From Veillonella sp. T11011-6 (lineage in GTDB: Bacteria > Bacillota > Negativicutes > Veillonellales > Veillonellaceae), in contig NZ_PPCW01000004.1 in the NCBI RefSeq assembly GCF_002959755.1, positions 310,001 to 374,000 on the forward strand: a stretch of DNA of 64,000 nt, given 5' to 3'. Under the pieces are notes generated by a model. The model was not told the DNA's origin and made no database searches. It worked only from the letters and a program-made list of their open reading frames with translations. Every line of letters starts with the position of its first letter. Position 1 is the stretch's first letter. This document shows, piece by piece, positions 26,682-36,009 of the stretch. A program made the translations under genes and the position numbers.

Positions 26682-28064
26682 ATGTACAAGAATACCCCTT
26701 ACGCATTACGTGCCCTCGTTCTAGGCACATTATTAGCCACAACAAGTTTTGGCTTTGCTTCTGCAAATACTACGACTCATGCTCCTGCTACTGCAGTAGC
26801 ATCCGCAAAGGTTGAAGCGCCTACAGCGGCCTCCACGCAAGCAGTTACTATAAACACAGATGCTCCTAATGTAGCAACAACTAAAGCAGAGAATCATAAA
26901 TTTGATGCCGCTAAAGCTGCTACCCCTGTAGTCGTAAATACATCTATTGGTACGCCACAAGACATTCAAAAAATCCGTGCCCATATCTTCTCCGATGTGC
27001 CTAGCGATTTCTGGGCTGCCAATTCTATCAGTACTGTAACAAAAGCAAATTTAATGAAAGGCTATTCTGACGGTACATTCCGACCTAATCAACCTATGAC
27101 TCGTGAAGAAGTAGCGGCTCTCTTCAACAACATTACTGATGATGGTACAGCTGCCTTCTTATCTAGCAAATTTAAAGATATTACATCCGATCGCTGGTCT
27201 GCCCTCGCTATAGAGTCTGTAGCGCGTAAAAACATCATCAGCGGTTATGGTGATAACACATATAAACCAGAAAAATATATGTCTCGCCAAGAATTTGCAG
27301 TCGTAGCAGACAACTACATTCACTACTTAGGATACACAACAGAAGATCCAACAGCCCTTGATAATATTGCTTATGGAGACCAAAAATTTGTAGCTCCTTG
27401 GGCTCAAGATGCAGTTCGTGAACTTGCATACCTTGGCTTCACAAACTACGCTCCTGGCACATTATTTAACCCTGAAAAATATGTAACCCGTGCTGAAGCA
27501 GCTGAAATTGCATATCGCATGACGCAAACAGAACAAGCTCTTGCGTTCCATAACACATTGTTCAAGCAACAAGTAGAAAGCAAAACAGCTACTATCATCG
27601 ATAAAACATTGGGCTATGGCAATGATTTCACAAAATTCCGTCAAGACGGTGCCCTCTTCTGGGATGGTGGCAAGTTACATGCGTCTTTAACCGATAAGAA
27701 AAAAGCAGAGGCTGTCGCTCATGCAATCTCTGAAGCGCAAGATCCTCAACTTGAAAGTGCCCTTGTTGTATCTCAAGGCAAGTTAAATCAAGCACAACTT
27801 GAAGATTACCAATCTGATGCGCTAGATTTATACAAAGCAAAAGAGCCAAAAGGTAACATCATCTCCATCCGTCCTAACGACGATACAAGCGCTCTTATCA
27901 TTACAGCCGACTCCGTTCAAAAGGACACTGTGAAAGCTTTCAAAAAGAAATTCAAAAACAATGTAGTCGTACAATTACCACAACCTGAGACAGTAAAACC
28001 GGATGCAGCTATCCAATTCCCATTGCCTCCACGCGTAAACTACTACGATACAACAAATAAATAA
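26682..28064 (+). CDS. Exported SLH-domain protein (paralogue, without 11-mer repeats)
   Basis: This 460-residue envelope protein starts at an ATG preceded by AGGAAGG. A signal peptide (LLATTSFGFASA) and a Thr/Ala-rich stretch lead to three SLH domains (about 103-150, 165-215 and 225-280). Repeated landmarks are FSDVPSDFWA, MKGYSDGTFRPNQPMTREE and ISGYGDNTYKPEKYMSRQE. The C-terminal domain (about 300-440) matches that of the preceding gene: GALFWDGGKLHASL here against GVMYWRDNQLHVAL there. The protein ends in a Pro-rich tail. It probably sits in the same envelope layer as its neighbour. I do not recognise the C-terminal domain. Confidence 0.88.
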   Translation: MYKNTPYALRALVLGTLLATTSFGFASANTTTHAPATAVASAKVEAPTAASTQAVTINTDAPNVATTKAENHKFDAAKAATPVVVNTSIGTPQDIQKIRAHIFSDVPSDFWAANSISTVTKANLMKGYSDGTFRPNQPMTREEVAALFNNITDDGTAAFLSSKFKDITSDRWSALAIESVARKNIISGYGDNTYKPEKYMSRQEFAVVADNYIHYLGYTTEDPTALDNIAYGDQKFVAPWAQDAVRELAYLGFTNYAPGTLFNPEKYVTRAEAAEIAYRMTQTEQALAFHNTLFKQQVESKTATIIDKTLGYGNDFTKFRQDGALFWDGGKLHASLTDKKKAEAVAHAISEAQDPQLESALVVSQGKLNQAQLEDYQSDALDLYKAKEPKGNIISIRPNDDTSALIITADSVQKDTVKAFKKKFKNNVVVQLPQPETVKPDAAIQFPLPPRVNYYDTTNK

Positions 28065-28082
28065 TTAAATAATCTCAACAAT

Positions 28083-28112
28083 AAAAAGCCGTGTTCCTAC
28101 ACGGCTTTTTGT
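28083..28112 (+). terminator. Terminator of the second SLH gene
   Basis: AAAAAGCCGTG-ttcct-ACACGGCTTTTT followed by GTTTT, just past the stop. Confidence 0.88.
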
Positions 28113-28172
28113 TTTACCCTCATTCAAAACTAAATAGTAATCTCCCTTTATACTTTAATTGCTATAATACAA

Positions 28173-28204
28173 AAAAGAACCGCCCCCGAAGGAGCGGTTC
28201 TTCT
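28173..28204 (-). terminator. Terminator of the DUF3298 gene
   Basis: AAGAACCGC/GCGGTTCTT stem with an 8-10-base loop; T6 on the minus strand. Confidence 0.85.
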
Positions 28205-28256
28205 CACAATTAAACAGCTGTTACTATACACACATAATCGAATTCACACAGTTCGA

Positions 28257-29090
28257 TTATTTTTTTGTTACATCATTTTGGCGGTCACGTAAGTTACCAA
28301 CTGGTACATATACGGTACCTGCACTGTGGATTGTATCCACGTCTTGTTGTAAAACCATTACAACGGAATAATCATCAGTTGTGTAGAATTCAGTAGGCAT
28401 TTTATCGATATTTACTTCGCCGCCTAATTGATTTTTCACATCTTGATTATTCTCAATAGCATTCACTAATTCCTTTTTATTAAGACCACCAAGGTCATAC
28501 AAGGATAATTGACGACCTGTTGTAGTATTGAATGTAAAGCCTTTTACATAGTTGACGCCATTAGCATCACGGTCACGCATTGTGTACGTATGGATCAATA
28601 CACTGAAGATACCATTTTTATCTATTTTAACATCGTAGTACATAACTACATTTGTTTTATCAGCTTCTTTGGCATTCAATTTTTCTACGTCATTTTGTAC
28701 TTTAGCAACGTATTTTTTGATAGTGTTATTGATTGCTTTTTCTACAGTTGGGCTAACAGATTTAACTGTTGGGAACACTAGATCAAGATGATCTGTAGTA
28801 GATTCCACTGGAGATACAGCCACCTCTTTACGGTCCATATAGCGGTCCGCATTTGGTGCTACTACTTCAACTGCATTGCGATCAACTTTAGTTGCTACAG
28901 AGCGTAACGCACGGTTTTGCTCTGGTGTAGCAGTGCTAGAGATACGGTATGTTAAATCATTGCGATTTACTTTATTCGTATCAGCTTGCACTGTAGCAGT
29001 GTCTTTAGTTACAGGAATTTCGCTTGCTGCGAAGGATACTACTGGCAATGCAGCAGCCATCATGATGAGTACAGACTGTTTTAATTTCAT
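28257..29090 (-). CDS. Exported DUF3298/RsiV-like domain protein
   Basis: This 277-residue protein has a signal peptide (LPVVSFAA). After a short disordered stretch, residues about 90-260 resemble the DUF3298 domain found in RsiV, the lysozyme-binding anti-sigma factor. Landmarks are NVVMYYDVKIDKNGIFSVLIHTYT, GFTFNTTTGRQLSLYDLG and the MPTEFYTTDDYSVVMVLQ end. No anti-sigma helix or membrane anchor is present, so it is not RsiV itself. It sits 10 bases downstream of the OPT transporter gene, so the two probably form an operon. Function unknown. Confidence 0.8.
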   Translation of the reverse strand: MKLKQSVLIMMAAALPVVSFAASEIPVTKDTATVQADTNKVNRNDLTYRISSTATPEQNRALRSVATKVDRNAVEVVAPNADRYMDRKEVAVSPVESTTDHLDLVFPTVKSVSPTVEKAINNTIKKYVAKVQNDVEKLNAKEADKTNVVMYYDVKIDKNGIFSVLIHTYTMRDRDANGVNYVKGFTFNTTTGRQLSLYDLGGLNKKELVNAIENNQDVKNQLGGEVNIDKMPTEFYTTDDYSVVMVLQQDVDTIHSAGTVYVPVGNLRDRQNDVTKK

Positions 29091-29100
29091 TGTTTACCTC

Positions 29101-31182
29101 TTATTGTTGTTCTTGCTCAGCTTTCATTGCTAAAGCTTCTTCTTTATTGAATTTGTGAGTTACAACGCGGCGAACAAGGTATAAACCAGAGAAGATGAAT
29201 GCAAGCAATCCTAACCATTGTGCTGTGCTTTCAAAATCAGGGCCTACTAGTTCAAGTGGAGATTCACCACCACCAGTTGTAACGGACAATACAATAATAA
29301 CAGCTATGATTACACCAATCAAGCTTTCACCAACAATCAAACCAGAAGCGAAGAGAACGCCACGGCGGTTAGATTGTTCAACATCGTACTCAGCAAGTTC
29401 GCCAGCACGCATTTTAGCACGAGCTACTAGGTAACGACCTACGAAATAGCTAATGAAAGAACCTAAGATAAGAGGTACTTCCAATGTTGGAGGTAAGTAG
29501 ATACCCATACCAACTGCCAATGGAGGCAATGTTAAAGAAGCTGTTGTGCTCTTAAGAATTAAGTTAACGATAATTGCTACTACGCCAACACCAACGCCGA
29601 TCAAGATGTAGTCCCAATCCATGCTAGAACTAAAGATACCTTGAGCAATTGTAGTCATCAAAGTTGCTTGTGGAGCGGATAATGCAGCATTAGGATCCAT
29701 TTCAGCACGTGGTAACGCACCTGTGAAGCCATATGCTTGGTAAAGCAAGTTAAGAACAGGAGCGATTGCAATCGCACCAGCTACGGAGCCAAGTAACAAC
29801 GCAATTTGTTGACGCCAAGGTGTAGCACCAACGAGTTGACCTGTTTTCAAGTCTTGCAAGTTATCGTTAGAGATAGATGCAATCGCGATAACTACGGATG
29901 TCATGAAGATAGCCATAGCTGTAGCGAATTGTACGCCTGCTTCTGTAGCAAACAAGTTATTTTCAGAAGCGATGAAGTATACCACTAGAGAAGAAATAAT
30001 AGTCGCCAAGATACCAATACCAGAGATTGGAGATGCAGATGTACCGATAAGGCCTGCCATGTAACCACATGCAGCAGCTACGAAGAAGCCGATTAGCAAT
30101 GCTACGAGAACACCTACGATAACAAGTGTCCACATTAAGCCTGCGCTAATAGGTACTGCAGATACGAAGTCCCAGAATGTAAGAACTAAGCCTAAAAGGA
30201 TAATACCGAATACGATAATAACAGATTTTGTGCTCATATCTGTATCCATACGATGCAATTCACGTTCAGAGGAACTGCTATTCATGGATTTAACAGAAAT
30301 TTTCATACCTTCGATGATAGGTTTGATCAATGTAATCAAAGTCCAAATCGCTGCGATACCAATAGCACCAGCACCAATAAAACGAACTTTAGATTTCCAA
30401 ACAGCCATTGCAAATTTAGCTGTAGCACCACCATCTGGAGCAAGCATGTTAGTCAAGTAAGGTACGAAGCCAGCCCAAGCGATGAGTACACCAACTAGGA
30501 TAGCGATACCGGAAGCGATACCGATAAGGTAACCAGCACCTAACAACGCTGTAGAGAAGCCCAATGGAATTTGAGTAATACCTTTGCTACCTACAGGAAG
30601 CCAGAAGCTCATGCTGTCGCCAAGCACTTTGAAGCCATTCGCACAAAGACTGATAATACCAGCTACAAGACCACCGGATACGATATCTCCCATACCGGAG
30701 CTAGATTGAGGACCTTGGCCACCATTATGGGAACCAACCTTCAAGATTTCTGCTGCTGCACGGCCTTCTGGATATGGTAGATCACTATTTACTACCATAG
30801 CACGACGCAATGGGATAGTGAATAACACACCAAGGGAACCACCGCATGCGCAGAGCAAGAATGTTTGCCAGAATGGGAAGCCATTCCAATAACCAAGCAT
30901 TAATAGACCTGGCAAGATAAAGATAATTGCGGACAAAGTACCGGCTGCAGAAGCCTGTGTTTGTACCATGTTGTTTTCAAGAACGTTAGAATCCTTGAAG
31001 AAACGTAAAATTGCCATTGAAATAATGGCTGCCGGAATGGATGACGAGAATGTCAAACCAACCTTCAAACCGAGATATACGTTAGATGCCGTAAAAATTA
31101 CAGTAATCAATGCACCAAGTAGCATCCCACGTAGTGTCAGTTCCGGCAGATGAAGGTCATGGCTCATAAAGTCATGTTTCAT
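29101..31182 (-). CDS. OPT-family oligopeptide transporter
   Basis: This is a proton-coupled importer of small peptides, or possibly metal chelates, with 693 aa and about 14-16 membrane helices. AAGGAGGTAAG precedes the ATG. The family marks are N-terminal ELTLRGMLLGALITVIFTASNVYLGLKVG and SDLPYPEGRAAAEILKVG. A soluble loop rich in Ser/Glu lies at about 300-320. The substrate is not predictable. The upstream region contains a large inverted-repeat element, and the DUF3298 gene follows closely. Confidence 0.92.
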   Translation of the reverse strand: MKHDFMSHDLHLPELTLRGMLLGALITVIFTASNVYLGLKVGLTFSSSIPAAIISMAILRFFKDSNVLENNMVQTQASAAGTLSAIIFILPGLLMLGYWNGFPFWQTFLLCACGGSLGVLFTIPLRRAMVVNSDLPYPEGRAAAEILKVGSHNGGQGPQSSSGMGDIVSGGLVAGIISLCANGFKVLGDSMSFWLPVGSKGITQIPLGFSTALLGAGYLIGIASGIAILVGVLIAWAGFVPYLTNMLAPDGGATAKFAMAVWKSKVRFIGAGAIGIAAIWTLITLIKPIIEGMKISVKSMNSSSSERELHRMDTDMSTKSVIIVFGIILLGLVLTFWDFVSAVPISAGLMWTLVIVGVLVALLIGFFVAAACGYMAGLIGTSASPISGIGILATIISSLVVYFIASENNLFATEAGVQFATAMAIFMTSVVIAIASISNDNLQDLKTGQLVGATPWRQQIALLLGSVAGAIAIAPVLNLLYQAYGFTGALPRAEMDPNAALSAPQATLMTTIAQGIFSSSMDWDYILIGVGVGVVAIIVNLILKSTTASLTLPPLAVGMGIYLPPTLEVPLILGSFISYFVGRYLVARAKMRAGELAEYDVEQSNRRGVLFASGLIVGESLIGVIIAVIIVLSVTTGGGESPLELVGPDFESTAQWLGLLAFIFSGLYLVRRVVTHKFNKEEALAMKAEQEQQ

Positions 31183-31257
31183 AAGTACTTACCTCCTCTG
31201 TGAAACTAGAGCTTACAACATATAATAAGCTACTTCCATTTTATCGTGTTAAAGCGC

Positions 31258-31470
31258 TGATTTCAATATATATGCGATATTTATAATGTATACATGTTTC
31301 ATTAGACCATTAACTATGTAGAAAAAGGCAACAGTCCAAAAGCCTCCAAAGCCACCTACCCCGCTACGCGGGGCCGCTAAGTCATTTTTGGACTATCGCC
31401 TTTCCCCTCTCAAATCAACCCTCTATGAAACATGTATACAAATTAAATATAAATCATCGCATATATATCG
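31258..31470. repeat. Large inverted-repeat element D between opt and fumC
   Basis: The left arm (about 31258-31303, with ATGCGATATT and TGTATACATGTTTCAT) pairs with the right arm (about 31425-31470, with ATGAAACATGTATACA and CATCGCATATATAT). The inner core holds nested stems: AAAGGC (31324-31329) with GCCTTT; AGTCCAAAA (31333-31341) with TTTTGGACT (31385-31393); and CCCCGC-tac-GCGGGG (31359-31373). It lies in a divergent promoter region of about 450 bases with no gene. Not homologous to elements A-C at sequence level. Confidence 0.85.
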
Positions 31471-31631
31471 GAGAGGAAGATATTAGTGTATATGCACAAA
31501 TCGCATATATAAGACCTCTCTATATGAAAATAGAAATCATTATCTTTTATTCTGTACAAATATACAGGATTTTATATAATTAAATTACCGACGATAAGGT
31601 CGGCATGTCTTTTAAGGAGGTTGTAAACATT

Positions 31632-32987
31632 ATGGAAACAAGAATTGAATATGATTCAATGGGACCAGTCGAAGTCGACGCTAGACGAATTTACGGACCT
31701 CAAACGCAACGCTCGTTCAATAACTTTAAGATCGGTGACCACCGCATCCCTATTGAACAAATCAAAGCGCTTGCGCTTGTAAAAAAAGCATGTGCTTTAA
31801 CCAATGCAAAATGTGGAGCAGTAACTGAGGAAAAAGCAAAACTCATTGCTCAAGTAGTAGATGAAATCGTGGACGGCAAATGGGATGACGAATTCCCATT
31901 GACTGTATTCCAAACAGGTTCTGGCACACAAACTAACATGAATGTGAACGAGGTAATCGCTCACCGGGCTAAACAGTTAGATGAAAGCAACCCGCTTCAT
32001 CCTAACGACGATGTAAACCGCGGCCAAAGTACAAACGATACATTCCCTACGGCAATGCATATCTGCGCGTACTTTGAAATTACAAAACGCGTAATTCCTG
32101 CATTGGACGGCCTTATCCAATCCTTTGAAAATTTGCAAGAAAAAGGTAAAGGCTTGCAAAAAGTTGGTCGTACGCATTTACAAGATGCTACTTTCATCAT
32201 GGTGGACCAAGAAATCAGCGCCTTTGTAGACGGCCTAAAAACTGCCAAAACTATGCTTGTCCAAAACGCTGACTACCTACTCGACGTAGCCCTCGGCGGC
32301 ACTGCCGTTGGTACTGGTGTCAACACACCTAAAGGCTATCTAGACGTTATGGAAACTGTATTGCCAGAGGTAACAGGTGCTCCATTCCGCATGAAGAACA
32401 ACAAATTCCAAGGCCTATCTTTGAAAGATGCTTTCATGATGGCTCACGGTGCACTCAATACGTTGGCTACTACACTATTCAAAATCGCCAACGACGTCCG
32501 TTTCTTAGGCTCTGGCCCTCGCTGTGGCTATGGCGAATGGCATCTTCCTGAAAACGAACCGGGCTCCTCCATCATGCCAGGCAAGGTAAATCCTACACAA
32601 TGTGAAGCCTTGGCCATGGTATGCGCCCAAGTATTCGGCCATAATACGACTATGACACTCTGTGCAGGCAGCGGTGCGTTCCAATTGAACGTGTACATGC
32701 CTATTATGATCTATGACTTTGTTGAAAGCTGTCGCCTCCTCTCAGACGCTATGAACTCTTTCACAACACACTGCATCGACGGTGTAGAATTTGTACCGGA
32801 AAAACTCAACTTCTTTGTAGAACAATCCCTCATGATTGCTACATCCTTAACACCATACATCGGCTACGACAAGAGCGCTAAAGTCGTAAAAGAAGCGTAC
32901 AAACGCGGTTGCTCTATCAAAGAAATCATCTTGGAAGAAAAACTTATGACTGAAGACGAATTTGCTGAAGCAGTTCGCATGAAATAA
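31632..32987 (+). CDS. fumC: Fumarate hydratase, class II
   Basis: It interconverts fumarate and malate in the cytoplasm, with no iron-sulfur cluster. The ATG at 31632 (451 aa) follows AAGGAGG by 9 bases. The family signature GSSIMPGKVNP lies near residue 308; Gly-Lys rather than Ala-Lys favours fumarase over aspartase. Other landmarks are TGSGTQTNMNVNEV, the RGQSTNDTFPT substrate region and the VGRTHLQDA active-site stretch. In an anaerobe that ferments lactate through malate, fumarate and succinate this is a core step. Divergent from the OPT gene; a bidirectional terminator follows. Confidence 0.96.
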   Translation: METRIEYDSMGPVEVDARRIYGPQTQRSFNNFKIGDHRIPIEQIKALALVKKACALTNAKCGAVTEEKAKLIAQVVDEIVDGKWDDEFPLTVFQTGSGTQTNMNVNEVIAHRAKQLDESNPLHPNDDVNRGQSTNDTFPTAMHICAYFEITKRVIPALDGLIQSFENLQEKGKGLQKVGRTHLQDATFIMVDQEISAFVDGLKTAKTMLVQNADYLLDVALGGTAVGTGVNTPKGYLDVMETVLPEVTGAPFRMKNNKFQGLSLKDAFMMAHGALNTLATTLFKIANDVRFLGSGPRCGYGEWHLPENEPGSSIMPGKVNPTQCEALAMVCAQVFGHNTTMTLCAGSGAFQLNVYMPIMIYDFVESCRLLSDAMNSFTTHCIDGVEFVPEKLNFFVEQSLMIATSLTPYIGYDKSAKVVKEAYKRGCSIKEIILEEKLMTEDEFAEAVRMK

Positions 32988-33044
32988 AACCTCCCTCATC
33001 TCTATGACATATCTGTAACATCCTCTCATACCTCAAATGAACGG

Positions 33045-33082
33045 AAAAAGCCCCGATACATAACGTATCGGGGCTTTATTTT
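33045..33082. terminator. Bidirectional terminator after fumC
   Basis: AAAGCCCCGATAC-ataac-GTATCGGGGCTTT lies between fumC and a convergent small gene; A-rich and T-rich ends on opposite sides. Confidence 0.88.
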
Positions 33083-33085
33083 AAA

Positions 33086-33283
33086 TTACGACTTCATTAC
33101 ATATTTAATAAGAAGAAAACCTAAAGCATAAAATATTACTACACCAAAATATACATATGGTAATGAGCTTAGCAATTCATCAATTGGAATACCATTTAAA
33201 AGACGATATACAATCTGAACTATAGGAAATATAATAGCTACGATTATAATACTATAAAATAAAAATTTAAAAACACGTTTCAC
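33086..33283 (-). CDS. Small hypothetical membrane protein
   Basis: A 65-residue protein of unknown function. I place the start at the GTG at 33283, 7 bases after GGGAG; a TTG 21 bases further upstream is less likely. Two hydrophobic helices (FKFLFYSIIIVAIIFPIVQIV and YVYFGVVIFYALGFLLI) are joined by a short loop with a basic N-terminus, suggesting an inner-membrane hairpin. It is downstream of a second small membrane protein gene on the same strand. Confidence 0.6.
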   Translation of the reverse strand: MKRVFKFLFYSIIIVAIIFPIVQIVYRLLNGIPIDELLSSLPYVYFGVVIFYALGFLLIKYVMKS

Positions 33284-33348
33284 ATTACTACTCCCACAAA
33301 ACAAAAAACTCTATATAAATACTCTTTTATACTCCACTTTTTACTTCT

Positions 33349-33651
33349 CTAATATCTCACAAGTTTTATAGTCATTAACAGAATCAAAGATATGATAAAA
33401 ACCATCTGTTTCGTACTTAATAGTTCATAGGTCTCGTTAAATGTATTATTCTTAAATGCCTGTATCAGTAATTCCTCTTGTTTACTGAGTTCCAAGTATA
33501 TATCTAAATGGCATCCAATGGCCACGAGTATTGCTATTTTAAGATATCCCTTATATATATCCGCTGTCATATCGTAGATTAGAGAGATATCAAATAGCAT
33601 GAGCACAATAATACATATAAGGATTTTATGGATAAAGGATGTATTATACAT
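33349..33651 (-). CDS. Small hypothetical membrane protein
   Basis: This 100-residue protein is not recognised. AAAGGGA precedes the ATG by 8 bases. Three hydrophobic segments are visible (residues about 8-27, 36-48 and 83-98), with a polar stretch (ELSKQEELLIQAFKNNTFNE) between the second and third. It is 55 bases downstream of the metallophosphoesterase gene and could be in its operon. AT-rich compared with its neighbours. Confidence 0.6.
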   Translation of the reverse strand: MYNTSFIHKILICIIVLMLFDISLIYDMTADIYKGYLKIAILVAIGCHLDIYLELSKQEELLIQAFKNNTFNETYELLSTKQMVFIISLILLMTIKLVRY

Positions 33652-33705
33652 GATAGTATCCCTTTAATAAGCTTATCTTTTATTTTAAGGAGCTCACCTT
33701 TATTT

Positions 33706-34887
33706 CTAAGCTACTCCGTCAAAGAATGTAATGACTGTAATTTCTCGTGGACAGTTAATGCGGATTGGGAACCAATGTCCTGAGCCATTATTAACGTAAC
33801 ACACGCTTTGTTCTTCTACATAGCGACCTTTTGTATATGGTGTGCCTGTTGGTACCAACGGCATACCCATAAAGACAATTTGACCACCGTGAGTGTGACC
33901 AGAGAGGGTCAATGGAATTTTACGTTCAATGGCTTCTTCAAAGAATTCAGGGTGATGTGCTAGTAAGATAACAAAGGCATAGTCCGGAATACCAGATAAA
34001 GCCTTATCGATCATAGCTTCACGTTTTTCTTTTTCCCGATCATTGTCATACGCAACACCAGCAATGTATACAGGTTGCTTACCACCCATAATTTGAATAT
34101 TGCTATTCACAAGGATGTTCATCGGTGTATTGTGTTTCAATTCGTCTAGTACCTTATTCACATCGTGATGGTACTCATGATTGCCCAAGATGAAATCGAC
34201 ACCGTCTGGGATTTGTTTTGCAAAGGTTGTCAGTCTTTCACAGACTTGTGGTAACCAAGCGATTTTATCGATTAAATCACCAGTGATGACAACGCGATTA
34301 GGCTTCTCTACAAGGGCGAGTTTTAAAATTTCATCAAGATCATCTAAATCGATGCTTGGCCCAACGTGGATATCGCTGAGTTGAACGATTTTATAGTCCT
34401 TTAAGCCAGGTGGTAAATTCGTATAGCCAAAGCTTTCATGAGTAACCTCAATCTCATGTTGACCTACATAGGCTGCATAGCTAGAACCACCGATTGTTGC
34501 TAACGGCACCACTGTGGCTGCCGTTCTAAAGAAAGCACGACGGCCTGTTCTATTTTCCTCTGGCGTTTTGCTCCAAATTTTATTAACCGCCCAGTATAGT
34601 AAACCGAGGACGATGAATACAGGAATAGCCAAGAATAAGCCAAAGAGGGAACCGTAACTTTCAGTACGGAATAGATTCATCAACGGATAATACATCGTTC
34701 CGTATAGATCCACTTGATTGAGTATATAGTATCGGATGGCAGCGAACCACGCACCGATAATAATTATATAGCCCACCCAGGCAGGCCATTTCTTTTTAGG
34801 CTTCCACAAGTTCAGGAAAAGCGCCCAAAATCCTACCAATCCTATTATGAGGATAGCAGAAAAAATGATATTAAATAGAATTCTCAT
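33706..34887 (-). CDS. Membrane-anchored metallophosphoesterase
   Basis: This is a 393-residue calcineurin-like phosphoesterase. Residues 1-150 carry about four membrane helices and an RRAFFRTAATVV stretch before the last one. The catalytic domain follows with the dinuclear-metal motifs in order: QLSDIHVG, ITGDLID, LGNHEYHH, LLAHHPE and SGHTHGGQ. The YkuE/YaeI type resembles this and acts on lipid-like phosphoesters such as UDP-diacylglucosamine in some members; substrate not assigned here. It begins 16 bases past the end of mutY and may be co-transcribed. Confidence 0.9.
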   Translation of the reverse strand: MRILFNIIFSAILIIGLVGFWALFLNLWKPKKKWPAWVGYIIIIGAWFAAIRYYILNQVDLYGTMYYPLMNLFRTESYGSLFGLFLAIPVFIVLGLLYWAVNKIWSKTPEENRTGRRAFFRTAATVVPLATIGGSSYAAYVGQHEIEVTHESFGYTNLPPGLKDYKIVQLSDIHVGPSIDLDDLDEILKLALVEKPNRVVITGDLIDKIAWLPQVCERLTTFAKQIPDGVDFILGNHEYHHDVNKVLDELKHNTPMNILVNSNIQIMGGKQPVYIAGVAYDNDREKEKREAMIDKALSGIPDYAFVILLAHHPEFFEEAIERKIPLTLSGHTHGGQIVFMGMPLVPTGTPYTKGRYVEEQSVCYVNNGSGHWFPIRINCPREITVITFFDGVA

Positions 34888-34903
34888 TCATAGCTCCTAG
34901 AAA

Positions 34904-36001
34904 TTATTTTGCCATCTCCGTCAATTTACCATGAGGACCTGCCCAAGCATAGTTGGCGAACTCGTCGCGCTTGATGAGCATCCAATCCTTCGGCAATTGC
35001 TTTTGGATATCTCCGATTGTTATATTCTTAGCATCTCCTGCATACGTTAAATCACCACGGAATGCTTTCATAAACCATTTTCGATGAGAGAAAATATGAG
35101 TTATCTCTTTTACTAATACTGGTTGTAAAGATAGGTCAAAACCTAAGTCCTTTACTAAAGCCTCAAGACCTTGTTCTCCGACCTCAAAGGCAGATACCAT
35201 TTCCACAGATGGGAATTCCCACATGGACCGTAACAGTCCACGGTTAGGACGTTTGTGCAATAGATAATGGTCTTTGTATTGCAAAATGCCCACAAACAGA
35301 GGTACCTCTACTACCTTCGTTTTCTTTATGCGTACAGGTAGTTTGTCAGTATCCTTATGTTGATATGCTTCGCACATGTTTACAATAGGACATTCTCCAC
35401 AGCGTGGATTTTTTGGAATGCACACGGCAGACCCAAAGTCCATCAATGCTTGATTAAAGTCGCCAGGTCGGTCGTGAGGCAATGTTTCCTCTACGATAGC
35501 GGTTATGGCCTTCTTACCTTTAGTACTCAAAATATCATCAAAGATGCGATATAAACGAGCATAAATGCGCAGTACATTGCCATCTACAGCCACCTCTGGT
35601 TCATTGTACGCCATAGATAGTACCGCCCCAGCCGTATAGGAACCTACGCCCTTCAAGGACTCCATGGTCTTTCGGTCATGAGGCACAATACCACCATAAT
35701 TTTCCACAACGTCCTTTACACCAAGGCGCAAATTACGAGCTCGACTATAATAGCCAAGCCCTTGCCAAGCATGAACTACATCATCTTCAGACGCCTTTGC
35801 CAAATCCTCTAAGGTTGGAAATAGGCGCATCCAGTTATCATAATAGGGCTTCATCGCCTCAATGCGCGTTTGTTGGCTCATCACCTCGGAAACCCAAACC
35901 TTATAAGGGTCTCCACAATCGCGCCACGGTAAATCCCGCTTATTCACATCATACCACGCCAATAGCTGTGGCACCCACTTGGGGCTCTTTTTATCAGTCA
36001 T
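34904..36001 (-). CDS. mutY: A/G-specific adenine glycosylase
   Basis: It removes adenine mispaired with 8-oxoguanine, part of the GO repair system (365 aa). The catalytic Glu lies in SEVMSQQTRIEA; the helix-hairpin-helix (LKGVGSYTAGAVLSMAYN) and catalytic Asp (VDGNVLRIYARL, near residue 140) follow. Cluster ligands CIPKNPRCGECPIVNMC are near 195-212. The C-terminal Nudix-like recognition domain is present. It lies 8 bases downstream of a Nudix gene, so oxidised-base repair and nucleotide clean-up are encoded together. Confidence 0.95.
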   Translation of the reverse strand: MTDKKSPKWVPQLLAWYDVNKRDLPWRDCGDPYKVWVSEVMSQQTRIEAMKPYYDNWMRLFPTLEDLAKASEDDVVHAWQGLGYYSRARNLRLGVKDVVENYGGIVPHDRKTMESLKGVGSYTAGAVLSMAYNEPEVAVDGNVLRIYARLYRIFDDILSTKGKKAITAIVEETLPHDRPGDFNQALMDFGSAVCIPKNPRCGECPIVNMCEAYQHKDTDKLPVRIKKTKVVEVPLFVGILQYKDHYLLHKRPNRGLLRSMWEFPSVEMVSAFEVGEQGLEALVKDLGFDLSLQPVLVKEITHIFSHRKWFMKAFRGDLTYAGDAKNITIGDIQKQLPKDWMLIKRDEFANYAWAGPHGKLTEMAK

Positions 36002-36009
36002 ATTACCTC

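Noticed and set aside
33706-34887. Tat signal in the membrane metallophosphoesterase (RRAFFR)
   Set aside because: The twin Arg sits after several membrane helices at about residue 120, not at the N-terminus, so an export signal of that type is not supported.
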